A stretch of DNA of 64,000 nucleotides, taken from NCBI GenBank assembly GCA_032158295.1, contig CM063259.1:15522064-15586063 (forward strand), read 5' to 3'. Position numbers and translations under genes: made by a program. The notes beneath the pieces are model-generated. The model saw only the letters and a list, made by a program, of their open reading frames with translations. It was not told the origin of the DNA and did no database searches. This DNA comes from Pycnopodia helianthoides (Eukaryota > Echinodermata > Asteroidea > Forcipulatida > Asteriidae). This document shows positions 48,043 to 60,600 of the stretch, one piece after another (position 1 is the stretch's first letter; every line of letters starts with the position of its first letter).

Positions 48043-49732
48043 CTACTTGGCGCTGCACATACCAGGTGTGACGTCAGTCAGTTCCGTCCCCTCATCGATC
48101 AGCTTGCACACAGCGCACAGGTGGACGTATGAAGTCCCATCTGCGCACACGGGATCGAATATCATTGGGCATGCGGCGATGTCTTCACCAGAGCAGTCAG
48201 GCGCCTTGTAAAAAAAAAAAAAAAAACAATATTAATATTATAACAATATATAGTGTGTTAAAACAGCGCCTGACCACACCCGGCACTCAAACAGCTAATT
48301 GTCTTTAGGACAGGTATGAAGAATTATATTGGATTAGGAGCTCCATTTGTACACCACCTTGTATAGGGTTTACTGGTGATGCAGACATCCGCACCCGGTC
48401 CCCCAGGTCCAAAAATACCCTGTCCTGACTGAGTTAAACTATAGGACCATACACAAAACATAATAACTATACACCTCGAGGTTCTTGTGGGTTTAGATCC
48501 AGGGTGTCCCAACCCTAAACCCTAAAACTCTTTTTTGGGGGGTCAGGTAGTGCCATCACCCTTCGAATAAAAAACCAAACTGTTCCCAATTTGCTATAAT
48601 ATGACGTAGGATATCATAACTATGACTTTGTACAGGTCATAATTATTATGATTTGTATTTTATGATTGAGACTTATTACAAGTCATAATTAAGACCTTAT
48701 AAATAATGACTTAATTGGCACAAGTCATGAATTTGACTTATGCTAAATCATAATTATAAGACAAGATTTTCTTAATGTTTAAAATGTCCTTTTAAAGCTT
48801 CCGTATAAGGCTTGCTTCGTACCCATAGCTAATCGTGCCCCTCCAGTGACTTTTTACCATTTTTGTATTTTTAAAATATTTTATCCATCCCTAATAAAAC
48901 TCCTCGATATGCTCCTGATACATCAAATTAAAAGCAAAGTATACCTTTGGTTTTTGGGAACCGTTAGATTGTTTTAATCAATACAACAAAACTATAACCT
49001 GTGAAAATTTCATTTCAAAAGGTGGTAGCGTTTTTGAGATATCGCCAAAAATCTGGAGCGGTTATGTTCACGCATAAATAATAATCTCTAACAGGAGTAC
49101 ACGATCTGAGAAACGTGTCTGACAGAAATGTTTCTCAGATTCAATTTTGGGGGGATAAAAGCTGACATTTTTTTCCATATCCACATTATTTTTAATTGAA
49201 ATATTTCTCAAAATGCTTTTAAAGTTGCTGTACTTCTAACCAAGTAAGTTTTCATTGCCATAACTATTTAGAGTGATTACCAATCGTATACCTTCCCTTT
49301 AAAGATATCAATACTCACATCGGCCTGGACGCCACTCTTGTCAATGACGACGAAAGCTGCAAAGAAATAACATTTAAACGTTAAATTTGAGCTGTTTAAA
49401 ACTGACCGTTTTTGTTTCACCAGTATACCTGTTTGTGTGTGTTGTGTTGTCATTTACCCTTTGAGAAAGACTTTGCTAGGGTCGAAACGTCAGGCCACTA
49501 ACAAATTTTGCATTTATACCTAAGGTACTTTTGGTTGGTAAGCAGTTTGCAACAGCTAATTCTAATTTCTTACAGAATATAAAATTACATCTTGTTTTCT
49601 AGAGAAAGTTAGCTGTTCCCAATAAACTTCATATCAATAATTTTTAAAACTATTATAGGTGTTATTTTTTAAATGGAATGCATTCAGCTTACCTGCAATA
49701 GCAAAGCAGATCAACACGGCAAACGACTTCAT
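48043..49732 (-). CDS. Secreted single-domain Kazal serine protease inhibitor, 79 residues
   Basis: Three exons: 49693-49732, 49319-49356, 48043-48204, with GT-AG borders and matching phases. Residues 1-25 form a signal peptide (MKSFAVLICFAIAAF, then VVIDKSGVQA). The mature part is one Kazal domain with six cysteines at 30, 38, 46, 56, 59 and 76; the centre reads CPMIFDPVCADGTSY. By the known layout of Kazal inhibitors, the reactive P1 residue is the second after the second cysteine. That is Met40, with Ile41 as P1', which points to elastase-, chymotrypsin- or subtilisin-like targets rather than trypsin. The loop between the third and fourth cysteines is one residue shorter than the common ten. 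Intron 2 holds a MITE at 48930-49304. A TATA box lies about 100 bp upstream of the ATG. Confidence 0.9.
48205..48929. other. Kazal gene intron 2, unique part
   Basis: An A-run at 48210-48226 next to the acceptor (read as a T-rich tract on the gene strand). A TCATAATTATG-type AT-rich stretch with inverted pieces occurs at 48600-48770. No exon is seen. Confidence 0.45.
48930..49304. mobile_element. MITE, family A, copy 2 (diverged)
   Basis: It shares with 7925-8324 the blocks CCTGTGAAAATTTCA, TCAAAAGGTGGT, GCGTTTTTGAGATATC, the TCTGACAGAAA hairpin, GCTGTACTTCTAACCAAGT and the right end. It ends 14 bp from exon 2 of the Kazal gene. Confidence 0.85.
49461..49491 (+). mobile_element. Hammerhead-like relic (CGAAACGTC signature)
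   Basis: TTGAGAAAGAC, a short stem, then GTCGAAACGTC, resembling the motifs at 9305 and 54020. It lies in Kazal intron 1. The first core bases have decayed. Confidence 0.35.
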
Positions 49733-49831
49733 TGTGAATAAAAAATAAGGCCTGGCGGTTTTTTCAATACAGAGGAGTCTCACACACAGCAGCGACAATT
49801 AGAACTGGCGAACCATCCGGGGCAGTGTGGA

Positions 49832-49838
49832 TTTTATA
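49832..49838 (-). promoter_or_regulatory. TATA box of the Kazal inhibitor gene
   Basis: TATAAAA on the minus strand, about 100 bp before the ATG. This leaves room for a start site near 49805 and a short 5' UTR. Confidence 0.65.
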
Positions 49839-52332
49839 CTACCTGGCTGAACTTTTGGGTCACGTGACCGGGAACCTCGTTACCATGACTAGATTACCTG
49901 GGCATTTTATAGTATTTTATTTTTTTATTTTTTGTATTTATTATTTTTTTTGTGGGGGGGGGGGTCATTAAATTTAATGAACTAGTTGTGCAAAAAGTGT
50001 TAAAGCTTCTGTATAATGCTAATATAATGTTTTAATTATTTAACGTCATGCGAAGCTGTGGCACTGGATACAATTAAATAAAAACAATTTCAATTTACAG
50101 TACATCAATAAATATATTAGTTAATTAATCACACACAAAAATAGACAAAAAAATGACAAATACAATAGTAAAAGAATAAAAAAATAAGAATGAAAACAAA
50201 AAACCAGCATAATGTGTTGGTGAGGTTGCCAGGAAATAAAACCACAAAAAGTAAGCAATATACATTTTAACATTAAAAACGATTTGTCTCGTTCATAACA
50301 ATGTCACTATAGTCCATATCCAGCCTGTTCGTAGCTGCCACTACAACAAATGAATGTATGTTGAAGGTAACACTATACTTAATAAGTTCAAATTAATTTG
50401 TAAAAAGCGAGGACCTCCTGGTAGCTTCCAATCTACTTTTTTGAAAGCTGGGGCGTTCGTTTCTTCAGCAAATGCCACCCACCCACTCAGTGATAATCAC
50501 CAATATAATCTATAAAATGTTATCACTTTATGTCAAGGCCTTCACGTCTCCCTCAACCCCCACCAGCAAGTTTGTTTTGTATTTCCCTTCAGAGATCATA
50601 TATTTATATCATCTTCCTGTCTCGTGACGTATTGAGTTTACACAACTCAGATTCTGACCTGTCTCGGTTCCATGCTTATTCAAATTGATGTGGTTTATGG
50701 TTCCCAGTGACCACAAAATGTCATTATTGTTTCATTTGTTATGTTTAATTTGATGCGGTGCAACACATCCTGCCAGTATTGTTGGCTGTAGTTTTGACTT
50801 TGGTTTTATAACTGGGTAGTCTCTGCACTTTTTAGCTGTAAGGTCAAAATTATAAAACGTAATGGTGAAATCTCAAATCAAGTTTCTGGCAAACTATAAT
50901 ACGAATGATTTTTCGAAAGTGGCGGTAACTAAGGGGTGTGTGCCCCCTATTAAAACAATTCGTTTGTGAATTTGTGTTACTGGTCGATAAATGATGGCGA
51001 TGTCCCATTCAGTGACACTTCAACACTGTTGACAGAGATTGACATAAAACGTAAAGGTGCTTTTACTTGTTTTGTGCAAGGTCTGCGACTGGTATTAAGT
51101 TCGTATTTTTGTCATTAAAAAAGGACTGAAAGTGTGTCAAAATTTGTTTTGTTTAAAGAAGGAGACCCCGAGGATATTTTTTTTCAGATCCTCTCTGACT
51201 GTTACTTAGGTCAAAAAGTGAATTATCTTATCGACATTTCATCTTACACTGACGATCCACGATTGGTGTAAGATTCTTGGTTTTGAATGTCATTAAATAA
51301 TATATGAACAAATAAACAAACAAATGAATTATGATTCAAAAATTCTTGCTATTGTTACCAGGGAGAAAACGAAGTGAGACTGTCGAGGAAAATAGAGTGG
51401 TTCTTCGTACAAACAACAGGAATGGAAAAGTTGCAGTTTGTCGAAAATAATCATCGAGCTTATTACCTTTTACTTCCAGTAGAGTACTTCAATGAGGGCG
51501 CTCTGATATAATTATAAGCACTTTCAGAAGCTCTACTGAGAGACTGAGAAAATTAAAGGTACTCCCGTCATTGTCAAAGTTTACCCGTGGTGTCAAAGTA
51601 CTTATTTCTTTTACACGTTTACATATTACAATAACACTGTTAACGAAGTTTCAGCCATTCTTTTCTCATTTTTATGGACTAAGTGGCCGCAACTCTGTTA
51701 ACTATTTTCGATGTTTCACAAGACGATAACTACTAGCACTAAACGTTGAGGGTAGTGCTGTAGTCGAGGCCATGTTGTCCGAGTCCGAGACCGGAATTTT
51801 TTTCTTCTGCAGCACACTTTCGGCTATGGAGTCAACAGTTTAGGGATAGGCTGCTTCCTATCCTAAACTGTTGACTCCATAGCCGACGTGTGCTGCAGAA
51901 CATAAATTTGCGACCCGGGTAATCAAGCACTGGTTAAAAGAGGCTTGGATATTGCAACAAGTTCCTTTCGTCACTCATTTCTAGAACCCAAACCGCAACA
52001 TTTGTTTGTTAATGGAAAATATAATTTCACTGCAATTGCCATCACAGAAATCCGATCTGGCTCCCTCTTGCTTTGAATAATTAGCTACATCACCAAAGTC
52101 AAGATCAGATAGTCGTGTTCTGGGGGTTCAAGGGTTGGACGCCTGCACCAGAACGACTTGTTATTAAGGCAAAGATCAAGCACTGCATTGTGTAAACAGT
52201 TTTCAAACTAAGTTCAGTAACCATAGATGATTGTGTCGAACCTTGATGGGTTTCATTGTCTAAATGATCACTCGCAAGGCAGGTTTGGAGTCCCGTTTGA
52301 AGTCAAGGAAATTGGATCGGTAACTTGTAATC
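49839..52332. other. Intergenic between the Kazal and CD36-type genes
   Basis: AT-rich with T-runs and a G-run at 49953-49964. It contains the palindrome at 51805-51900. No gene is recognised. Confidence 0.45.
51805..51900. repeat. Near-perfect palindrome, 96 bp
   Basis: The arm TTCTGCAGCACACTTTCGGC and onward through GGAGTCAACAGTTTAGG is matched by CCTAAACTGTTGACTCC and GCCGACGTGTGCTGCAGAA, with a loop of only a few bases. Arms differ at two or three positions. Confidence 0.85.
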
Positions 52333-55300
52333 ATGGGCGCCTCGGAGACCCCTAGGGTGCAAACGAAAACAATTGTCAAGGGACTTGTTCTTGGAATCTT
52401 CTTAGTACTTTTAGGAGGAGTGGCCATACCCTTCTCCTTCGAGGCAATCATTGAGTTTGTTATTAACAAGGTAAGTACTGTTGCAGTCAGAACCCTTGCC
52501 TTCCCCACCCATTAGATCGGGGGAAAAAATACACAACTTAATGTTTTGATACATAAAATAACCCACACCAATTATGTCTTTTCCCCCACTCCCTTTCCTC
52601 ATAACCCCTCCCCGGTCCCCCTGCACTTGTTCTAACCACCAAGTTTATTGAATTTGTGTAATGATATAATATTAATAAATCGCATATTATGACTGGTCAA
52701 AACGTTCATGGGAGGAAGGGACATCCATTTTGAATCGACGACTTAAAATGACATGTGCAACAAAACAAAAACAGTTTAAGCGATAGTTAGGCCGTATCCA
52801 AATTGGTTGGCTACAGATACGGCTACGACTGTTGCTAAGGGTGTTGCTAAGGACGTCCTATATGTGTCATCGCATGATGACGCGGCAATCTAGCCGTAAC
52901 CGTAGCCGCCAATTCGGACATGGCCTAAGTTAGGCCTAACTCTCAGGAATGTACTGTATAGGCCTAGACTTAAATGGTTTTCATTATTTTCAAAAGCCGT
53001 ACCACCTTTACTGCCGACATTTTGTGTATTGTACCCAGTGTTTTAGTAGCATCAATAGAGACCAATTTCAGCGAGCGAACAATAGGAGCCTGACTGTGAT
53101 TATTCACTCCAAGACTCGGTCTGAACTATCACTTGAAATTAAATCAAAGAAAGTCCCCTTACAATGATTCAAGTTTGTTTGTTTGTACTCATTCTGTTTT
53201 TGTTTGGTTCTGAACATGCAGATGATGATCCTTGAACCCAGTTCCCTCGTCTATCAAGAGTGGAAGGATCCGTCGCTTCCTGTCTACCAAAAGTTCTACT
53301 TCTTCGATCTGCAAAATCCAGAAGAGGTACTTAGAGGTGGCGTACCAGAAGTGAAAGAAATCGGACCCTATTCTTACAGGTATAGTTTATGCATTGTCTC
53401 TTTGCCAGTTTACCCTTACGTCAAATCAAGCAGCTCAGTATGAACAAAGTGTTAGTCGGGTACTTTCTTTTATTATCAGTAGTCATCTATAATAATTATT
53501 TGGTACAAGTTGCCCGGTGGATCTGATGATGAGTTTCATGGAAAAGACAGATGAAATGAGCTACAATGACTGCGACGCACAATCTGCTGAAGAGGGCTGT
53601 GTGTTGAGCCTGGAACGAACTATTAAGTGATGTTTAAAGCTTTGTATGGTTTGGAAACAAGAACAAACCATAGTAAACGTGCGGGTACAAGTGTAAAAAT
53701 CTCTTTTGGGAGGAATATTGGCTATGAAAAGAGCCGGTGTGGTCTCAAAGTTTCGAACAGTATATACTGTGCTCCAACACAAAGTCAAGGAAGCAATAGA
53801 GATCAAGTCACACAACACAGTTCCACAAGACATCAGGTTCTTCATCAACGACATCTGGTCCCCACTACTCAAGCCAGCCCTTCTAGCAGCAGCTCAACAC
53901 TGACACACACTCCAGCGCACACAATCCAGCGTACACACATCCAGCCAAGCAAAATATGTCCATGCATCAACAAATTCCCTCCAGCTCTACTGAAGCTGCA
54001 TCCGCATTCCAGCAGTCTCCTGAAGACGAGCAGAGTATACTGTTCGAAACGTCGAGACCACACCGACTCTTTTCAGAGCCAACACTCCTCCCAAAAGAGA
54101 TTTTTACACATATTTGTACCCGCAAGTTCACTATTGTTTCCTTCTTGTACGAACTAGTAAATAATATCCAAATAAGCATACATTTTATTATAAACAACTA
54201 CTGTTATTACCCTACTCTGTAAAAGAGCGAATCGTATATAGGCAGATATAGGTATGTACACGCATATGTTTCTTTGCTTTAAATAGAGCAATTGACTTGA
54301 CCATGCTGTACGAACAGTTTTAAAGACTACCAAATACATTTTCTTTCGTAAGTTTCAAATGTGAGGAAGACTTTGTAACTACTGGTATCGTTATGTAGTA
54401 GTCGTTGTGGTGTTGATTTAGTGTAGACAACTAGTTACTGATAAAACCCAGCGTATAAATGATTCGTCCGTTCAGTCGGTTGAATGCAATCTGGCTTATG
54501 TACATGTGGACCTGTACTATGCACCATAAGGTCAGTCCGTGCAGAGCGATTATTGTCAGGGGTTAGGGCAATCGAAACCGCTTCAATTGCTCTAAAAAAA
54601 AAAGATCATCCGTTGCAATAAATTGTATGGATAATCTGCTAACAGTCTTTTTGGTTAAAGGGGGCCAAGGCAATGAACTGGGGCAGAGACCTAATTGTAG
54701 CCCGATGTTGCCAGGACCTAAACGTGGCCTCAACCCTGTGCATAACATAATGTAGTCCGATTTAGATCCAGACGTTTGGGCCACATTTAGGCCCAGGGCT
54801 ACATTATTTTAGGTAAAAGGTTTTTGGCAAAAGAATTTGCTCCAGGTTACGTTTAGGTACAAGATGTGGGCTACATCTAGGCCCAGGCTGCATTCTAGTA
54901 CAAGGTTTGAATCAAAATTAAGGTCCATACTATGTTTAGCCGCAGGCTTCAGGGACCGCACAAGTGACAGAAAATAGTCAGGCACCTGCACATCTCATGT
55001 TTTTAATCGTTTATGCAAAAGAAAGAAAGAAAGAAAAGAAAACAACATTTGTATGTCAAGTAAAATTAAGAAGCCACAACTTCTCAATAATTATACTTAA
55101 GTATTACATTTAATTTCCAATGCAGGTTATTCCTACCCAAGGTGAATATCTCCTTCAATTCGAATGATACGGTTACGAGTCTTCAGCATTACCGATATGT
55201 CTTCGACCCTTCGGAATCAGTTGGTAGTGAACATGACGTTTTTATGTCAGTCAACATACCTATGTGGGTAAGCGTTTAAAAACAAGACTATGGCGTACAT

Positions 55301-57578
55301 TCTTAACAATTATTAATAACAGAGATATCTCCATTCTTAATAGAGATATCTCTATTAAAAATAGGTTTGTGAACAAAATGTTGTGTATACTCCACGAGAA
55401 TTCCCCTGAGTATAATTGTGGTGCTTCTTGTAAGAACCGGTGGTGAACACAACTTACATTTGAGATCCACCACAACTCATAGTGAGATTTCTGTACATGG
55501 TGTTTCCCCAGACCTCACTATAGATTGTGTTCCCAGAATGGAAAGATTCAAATCTGACTTGACTTTGTTAGCCTGTTTACCTCTGTTCTAACAGTCTGTG
55601 GTGTACATGTTCAGAGACTATCCAGACCTTCCTCAAGGGATCCTTGCAGCAATCATCAGAGACGTTGGGGAGGAACCCTTTGTTCAGCTGAGTGTGAGGC
55701 AGTTTGTTTGGGGATATGACGAGCCCCTCTTCCAGTGGCTAAATAAGAATTTTCCCGACATCGAACTGCCTGAAGAATTCGCTGATCAGTTCGGATTCCT
55801 TCTTGGGGTAAGAACAACGTTTTATATATATATATATATAATAAAAACCATTCTATCATAATATTCTTTTGTTTCAACAAACTTTGTTATGTCAAAACGC
55901 TCTCCACTGTACCTAGTGGTGTAACCAGCGGGGGCAGGAGAGCGGGAGCCCCGCCCTCCCTAAACCCTTGCCCCAACCCTCTTCCCCCTCATGCCCCCGA
56001 AATGAGATCGAAAAAACAAATGCACACCTGAATTGTTTTATTTGCACCCTACGCCCCCAATAAAGTCTGGCTCGGCCGCTGATAACCGCGGAGTTGAAGC
56101 ATACTTGTTAGTAACCATTAACAATTATATACAAATAATACAGATGTATTTATCCTTTTTTAACTTTTTTAACTTCAGAGGAATAACACTGAATTTGGTG
56201 AATATACCGTCTTCACTGGCGTGGAAAACATAACAAGGGTCAATCTTGTCGACAAATTTAATGGCGAGTCGGAATTAAACTTTTGGACTTCTGATTATGC
56301 AAACCAGATTGTGGGAACAGGTGAGGCTTGTCTAAGTGTCGACGATAAGTCTAAGTGTCGATCACTTTATTTTCGCTCGTATTCATATAATTTTATTGTT
56401 CGGAATTCATTCATTTGTTTTGTATTGTGCTTATTGATTATTTGGCTGGATTGCTCTTCCGTTGAAGCTCAAAAAAATATATATCAAATAATCATGATAT
56501 TCCGCGGATTTCCGCATAATATTATTTGGTCAAGTCCTCAAACGTGGGCCCAATTTCATAGAGCTGCTTAAGCAGAAAAGTATGCTCAACAGCTTTTTGC
56601 TAAGCAAAAATAAGCAGGATACCAGTCGTAGATTGTACATGTGACATGGTCTTTTGACTTGTAACCTTATTCTGGTAAGCATAATTTTGTTATTTACTTA
56701 GTTAATTTTGGTGCTTAAGCAGCTCTATGAGGCCCTGGTCAGCACACGCCATCTTGACCTGTTACTCTCTCTGCCTCAACACTCTTTGAAGAAACAGAAT
56801 TGCGCACACGTAGGTACTCCATTTACTTGGGACCTGTGGGTCCAGTGAGGAAGTTCGAATGCGCGCGAGACTTGCGCATTCTATATTTATTGACATGTGG
56901 TTCTGTTGTTGTCCACAGATGGCATGATGTATCACCAGAACATTAAGGATGATGAATTACTGCATTTATTCCATCCTGATCTTTGTAGGTGAGTCTCAAC
57001 TAAAAATTAAACTCACCCGAGAGAGTCCAAAGAGGTTTCAACTTAAATATTTAGTTAATTTTGTCGATTTCTGAAGACTGTTTACTTTTCTTTCGTAAGG
57101 GGGTGAAAACGAAATATTGCGAAGTTTATATTATTTTTTAATAATATCTGGTACGCTAACTTGATTCGTCACTTCACTCTAATAAGCTCCGGGACAGAAT
57201 TGACCCAGATGCTGGTTCCCGGGTGGCCTGATCCATTTCTGGGTCATGCTGTCCCATGCTGACCCATGCTGACCCATTTCTAGGTCATGCTGTCCCATTT
57301 CTAGGTCATGCTGACCCATTTCTAGGTCGTGCTGACCCACATTATTACGACTCGTTTTATTCTCCTGTTGAAACTACAGATCCATGCCGTACATATTCGT
57401 AAAGGATGACATCCTTAAAGGTGTTTCCTTGAAGATGTTTGGCATTGCCCCGTGGGCTTTTCAGAACAGCACTGTGTTCCCGGACAATGAGGGCTTTAAA
57501 GTTACTGACCGAGACGATGTACCTACAGGTCTCATGAGAGTCGATCCTTGCAGGTTTGGTAAGAACACAACAAATCTT

Positions 57579-57614
<36 letters not shown>

Positions 57615-60600
57615 GATAGCTAATTTATTTTGGAATTCTTCATTGTATAGGTACTTTTCTAGATAGCTGCTTTATTTTTGAGAACAATTTGAGGAAATGA
57701 TCTTTGTGAAATATGTTGGTTGTGTGAAACGGCACACAAGTCTTGCATTTTTTGTCTCTGTTTTTATGAGAAAACCCAGACATGCGGGTATCTGTGTTGC
57801 GAAACAAAACAAAATGAACTAAGAGAGCACTGAAATGTGGCTTATTTTGGGGGGAAATGCAAACGAAAACTAAATTTGTCACTGCCCTGGGCCCAATTTC
57901 ATAGAGCTGCTAAGCACAACAATTTGCTTAGCATGAATTTTCTTCCTTGATAAAAACAGGGTTACCAACCAAATTTCCATGTGTTGCATTGCTTGTTACT
58001 GGTATTCAGCTGTTGTTTGCTTATCCTGAAAATCACGTGGAAGTTTGGTTGGTAATCCTGTTTTTATCAATGAAGAAATTTCATGCTAAGCAAATTGTTG
58101 TGCTTAGCAGCTCTATGAAATTAGGCCCAGAAGTGCCCTTCTGGAAAAACAATGGTGCACCCAAAGTTCCCCCCTAAAAATGTTACCCTGGTTTGGGAGC
58201 TGCCTTGCAGACCTAATTTAGGTGTCAAACTTGGCAATACAGAGAGCAGAATGGCTTTTATGCGTCTTCAACCTGATATGGTTCAATAACAAAGGTAATT
58301 GCGGCTGTACGAAGTTTTTTTCAATACGGAATGAGTTTTGTGACTATTTATCAGCCAAACAAAAGGTGACCGTTGAGATGTGTTGTTCTGGGTTTTAGTT
58401 GTTGTACTTTGATCGTTGTTATAAACTGTTCCTGACTGAACTTTGTTTCCAAATCCAAAACAAGGAACAAATATACAGAGAACTAATGAAGGTGAAAATA
58501 CATAATGCAGAGGAAAATATAAATACAACAAGCTTGGAAGTGGAGGGGGTCCATAAGAAGCACAGCTTGTCGAGTATGGCCCCCTACATCATGTTGATTG
58601 TAGATGGGGTATGTCGAGGTTAGGAAGAACCCAAACTACAATCAACACATTAGGATAAACAAACAATAAACATTAAGACAAACAAAGGCATGGCAAATGT
58701 CACGTTGATATCACTAAGTGTGTATACGGTGATGATACTCTTCTAATTCAGTATCAATGAAAAATATTAGATTAAAGTGAATACTTTGGTATCGAATTGT
58801 TGTGTAAACGTTGATGAAAAGCACGAATCTTTATGTGATGGCCTAAAGGACTGCCTGCTGGGCATGCAAGTGTACACCGTTTTGAAATGTACACCCAGCA
58901 GAAGTTCGTATAAGTTACGCAGTAGCTTCGCTAAACAATGGGGAGGGGGATAACTGTTCTTATGTTTGATACTGGCATTATAGAAACTTTTTTCGATTCC
59001 CATGCGGAATTAAAACGTCCTATCAGGATTGATAAACGACCAAACGTTTACATCCAGTTTTCTTTAAAGGCGGTTTTGCAGATTGCTATAATGACCCTTC
59101 TGCCTGACACACTTTCGTTGCACGCTTCAGCCAGTCACACGACAAAGTATAAGTACTCTCTTGCCTGATTTTAGAAAGGTTACATACTAAATATCCTTTT
59201 GTGAGTTGTTTCTTTCGTGAAGTTTACCACTATTTTGATAACTTGTGGTTACAGGATCACCAATGGCTGTCTCCAGCCCCCACTTCTTCGAAGGGGACCC
59301 TAGTCTCCTGCGGATTAAAGGACTGAAAGCAGATGCTGAAAAACACCGCAATTATTTTTCAGTTGAACCCGTAAGTAGTGCACAGTGCAATCTCATTTTG
59401 TATTGACTTCTTAGCTTTGAAGCAATGGCTGCCCATAGCAACAGCCTTAGCAACAGCCGCCCATAGCAACAGCCTTAGCAACAGCCGCAGACGCAACAAT
59501 AGGTTAAAGCAACTGGTTACCCTTTAGGAATGTACATGTAATTACGTCTCAGTACTACCCGAAAGACGTTTTGTGGTAGCAGATTACCAGCAGGTAAATC
59601 TGGTTAATGAACTTTGTTTTCACTTGAGTATAAAATGCATCGTAAGTCTTGCATAAACACTCTCTGCTGCCACCTAGTGTCATAAAAAAAAGCTATTTTG
59701 CAAGTTTGGAATTCAATATTCATGATGTTGTGTGAGTAAAAGGTAATTCCGGGCAAAAGTGTACTATTATTACCAGTGTTGTAGCCGAGTCCTCCTCATC
59801 CGAGGCCCGAGGGGGATTCCTACAACACTGAACTGATTCTCACTTCCATCTACAATATTAATTGTTTTTGTGTTAAATTTAAGGATGAACAACCCTCTGC
59901 AGAAAACTGTTGGTATTTTGTGGACGAAAAAACTAACCACAATTGGAATACGTTATGATACATCATACTGAAGACAAATTAATGAACTGTAATAAACCTG
60001 AGTTATTTATTAGTTTTCTTTGAATGTTTATATTTCCCAGACATTGGGTATGCCTTTCAAGCTACGCATGAGACTACAAATTAATCAGTACATCGAGAAA
60101 AATGACATAATAACGTAAGTTAATTATTATTATTGTATTATTATTGTTTTTTTTTTGTTTTTTTTTAAATCTAAGGCCAATAAAAAATTAAACGTTTCTC
60201 GTACAGCTAAAGTCTGAAAATTGGTGCGAAGCTTATCCATCCACCTTGTCAAAATACATGGCTTGTTTATTTGGCATTTTGTTTTAAAAAAAATTATACA
60301 GGTTTTTTCATTGGTTGACGCTAGAAAATAATGACTTTACTTTAAAAAAATAAAATAAAAATAAAAATAAATCAATTGACTTTTGGGGACCTTTTTCGAA
60401 ATTGTACATGCATCTTTATTGGGTTACTTTCTTCTTGGTTATTTCTGCAGGCAAACGGGAGACGTTGAAACAATGTACTTGCCAGTGTTCTGGTTCGAAA
60501 ACGTAAGTGATATTATCTGTACTACTATTGCACATTTCTGGTAATGAAACCAAGGATGCCTCATTTGTGAACTAACTAGTCTTGGCACAAGACGTCAGTG

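Noticed and set aside
47876..48211. 111-codon plus-strand frame
   Set aside because: It is antisense to the Kazal exon, whose cysteine pattern, phases and signal peptide support the minus strand.
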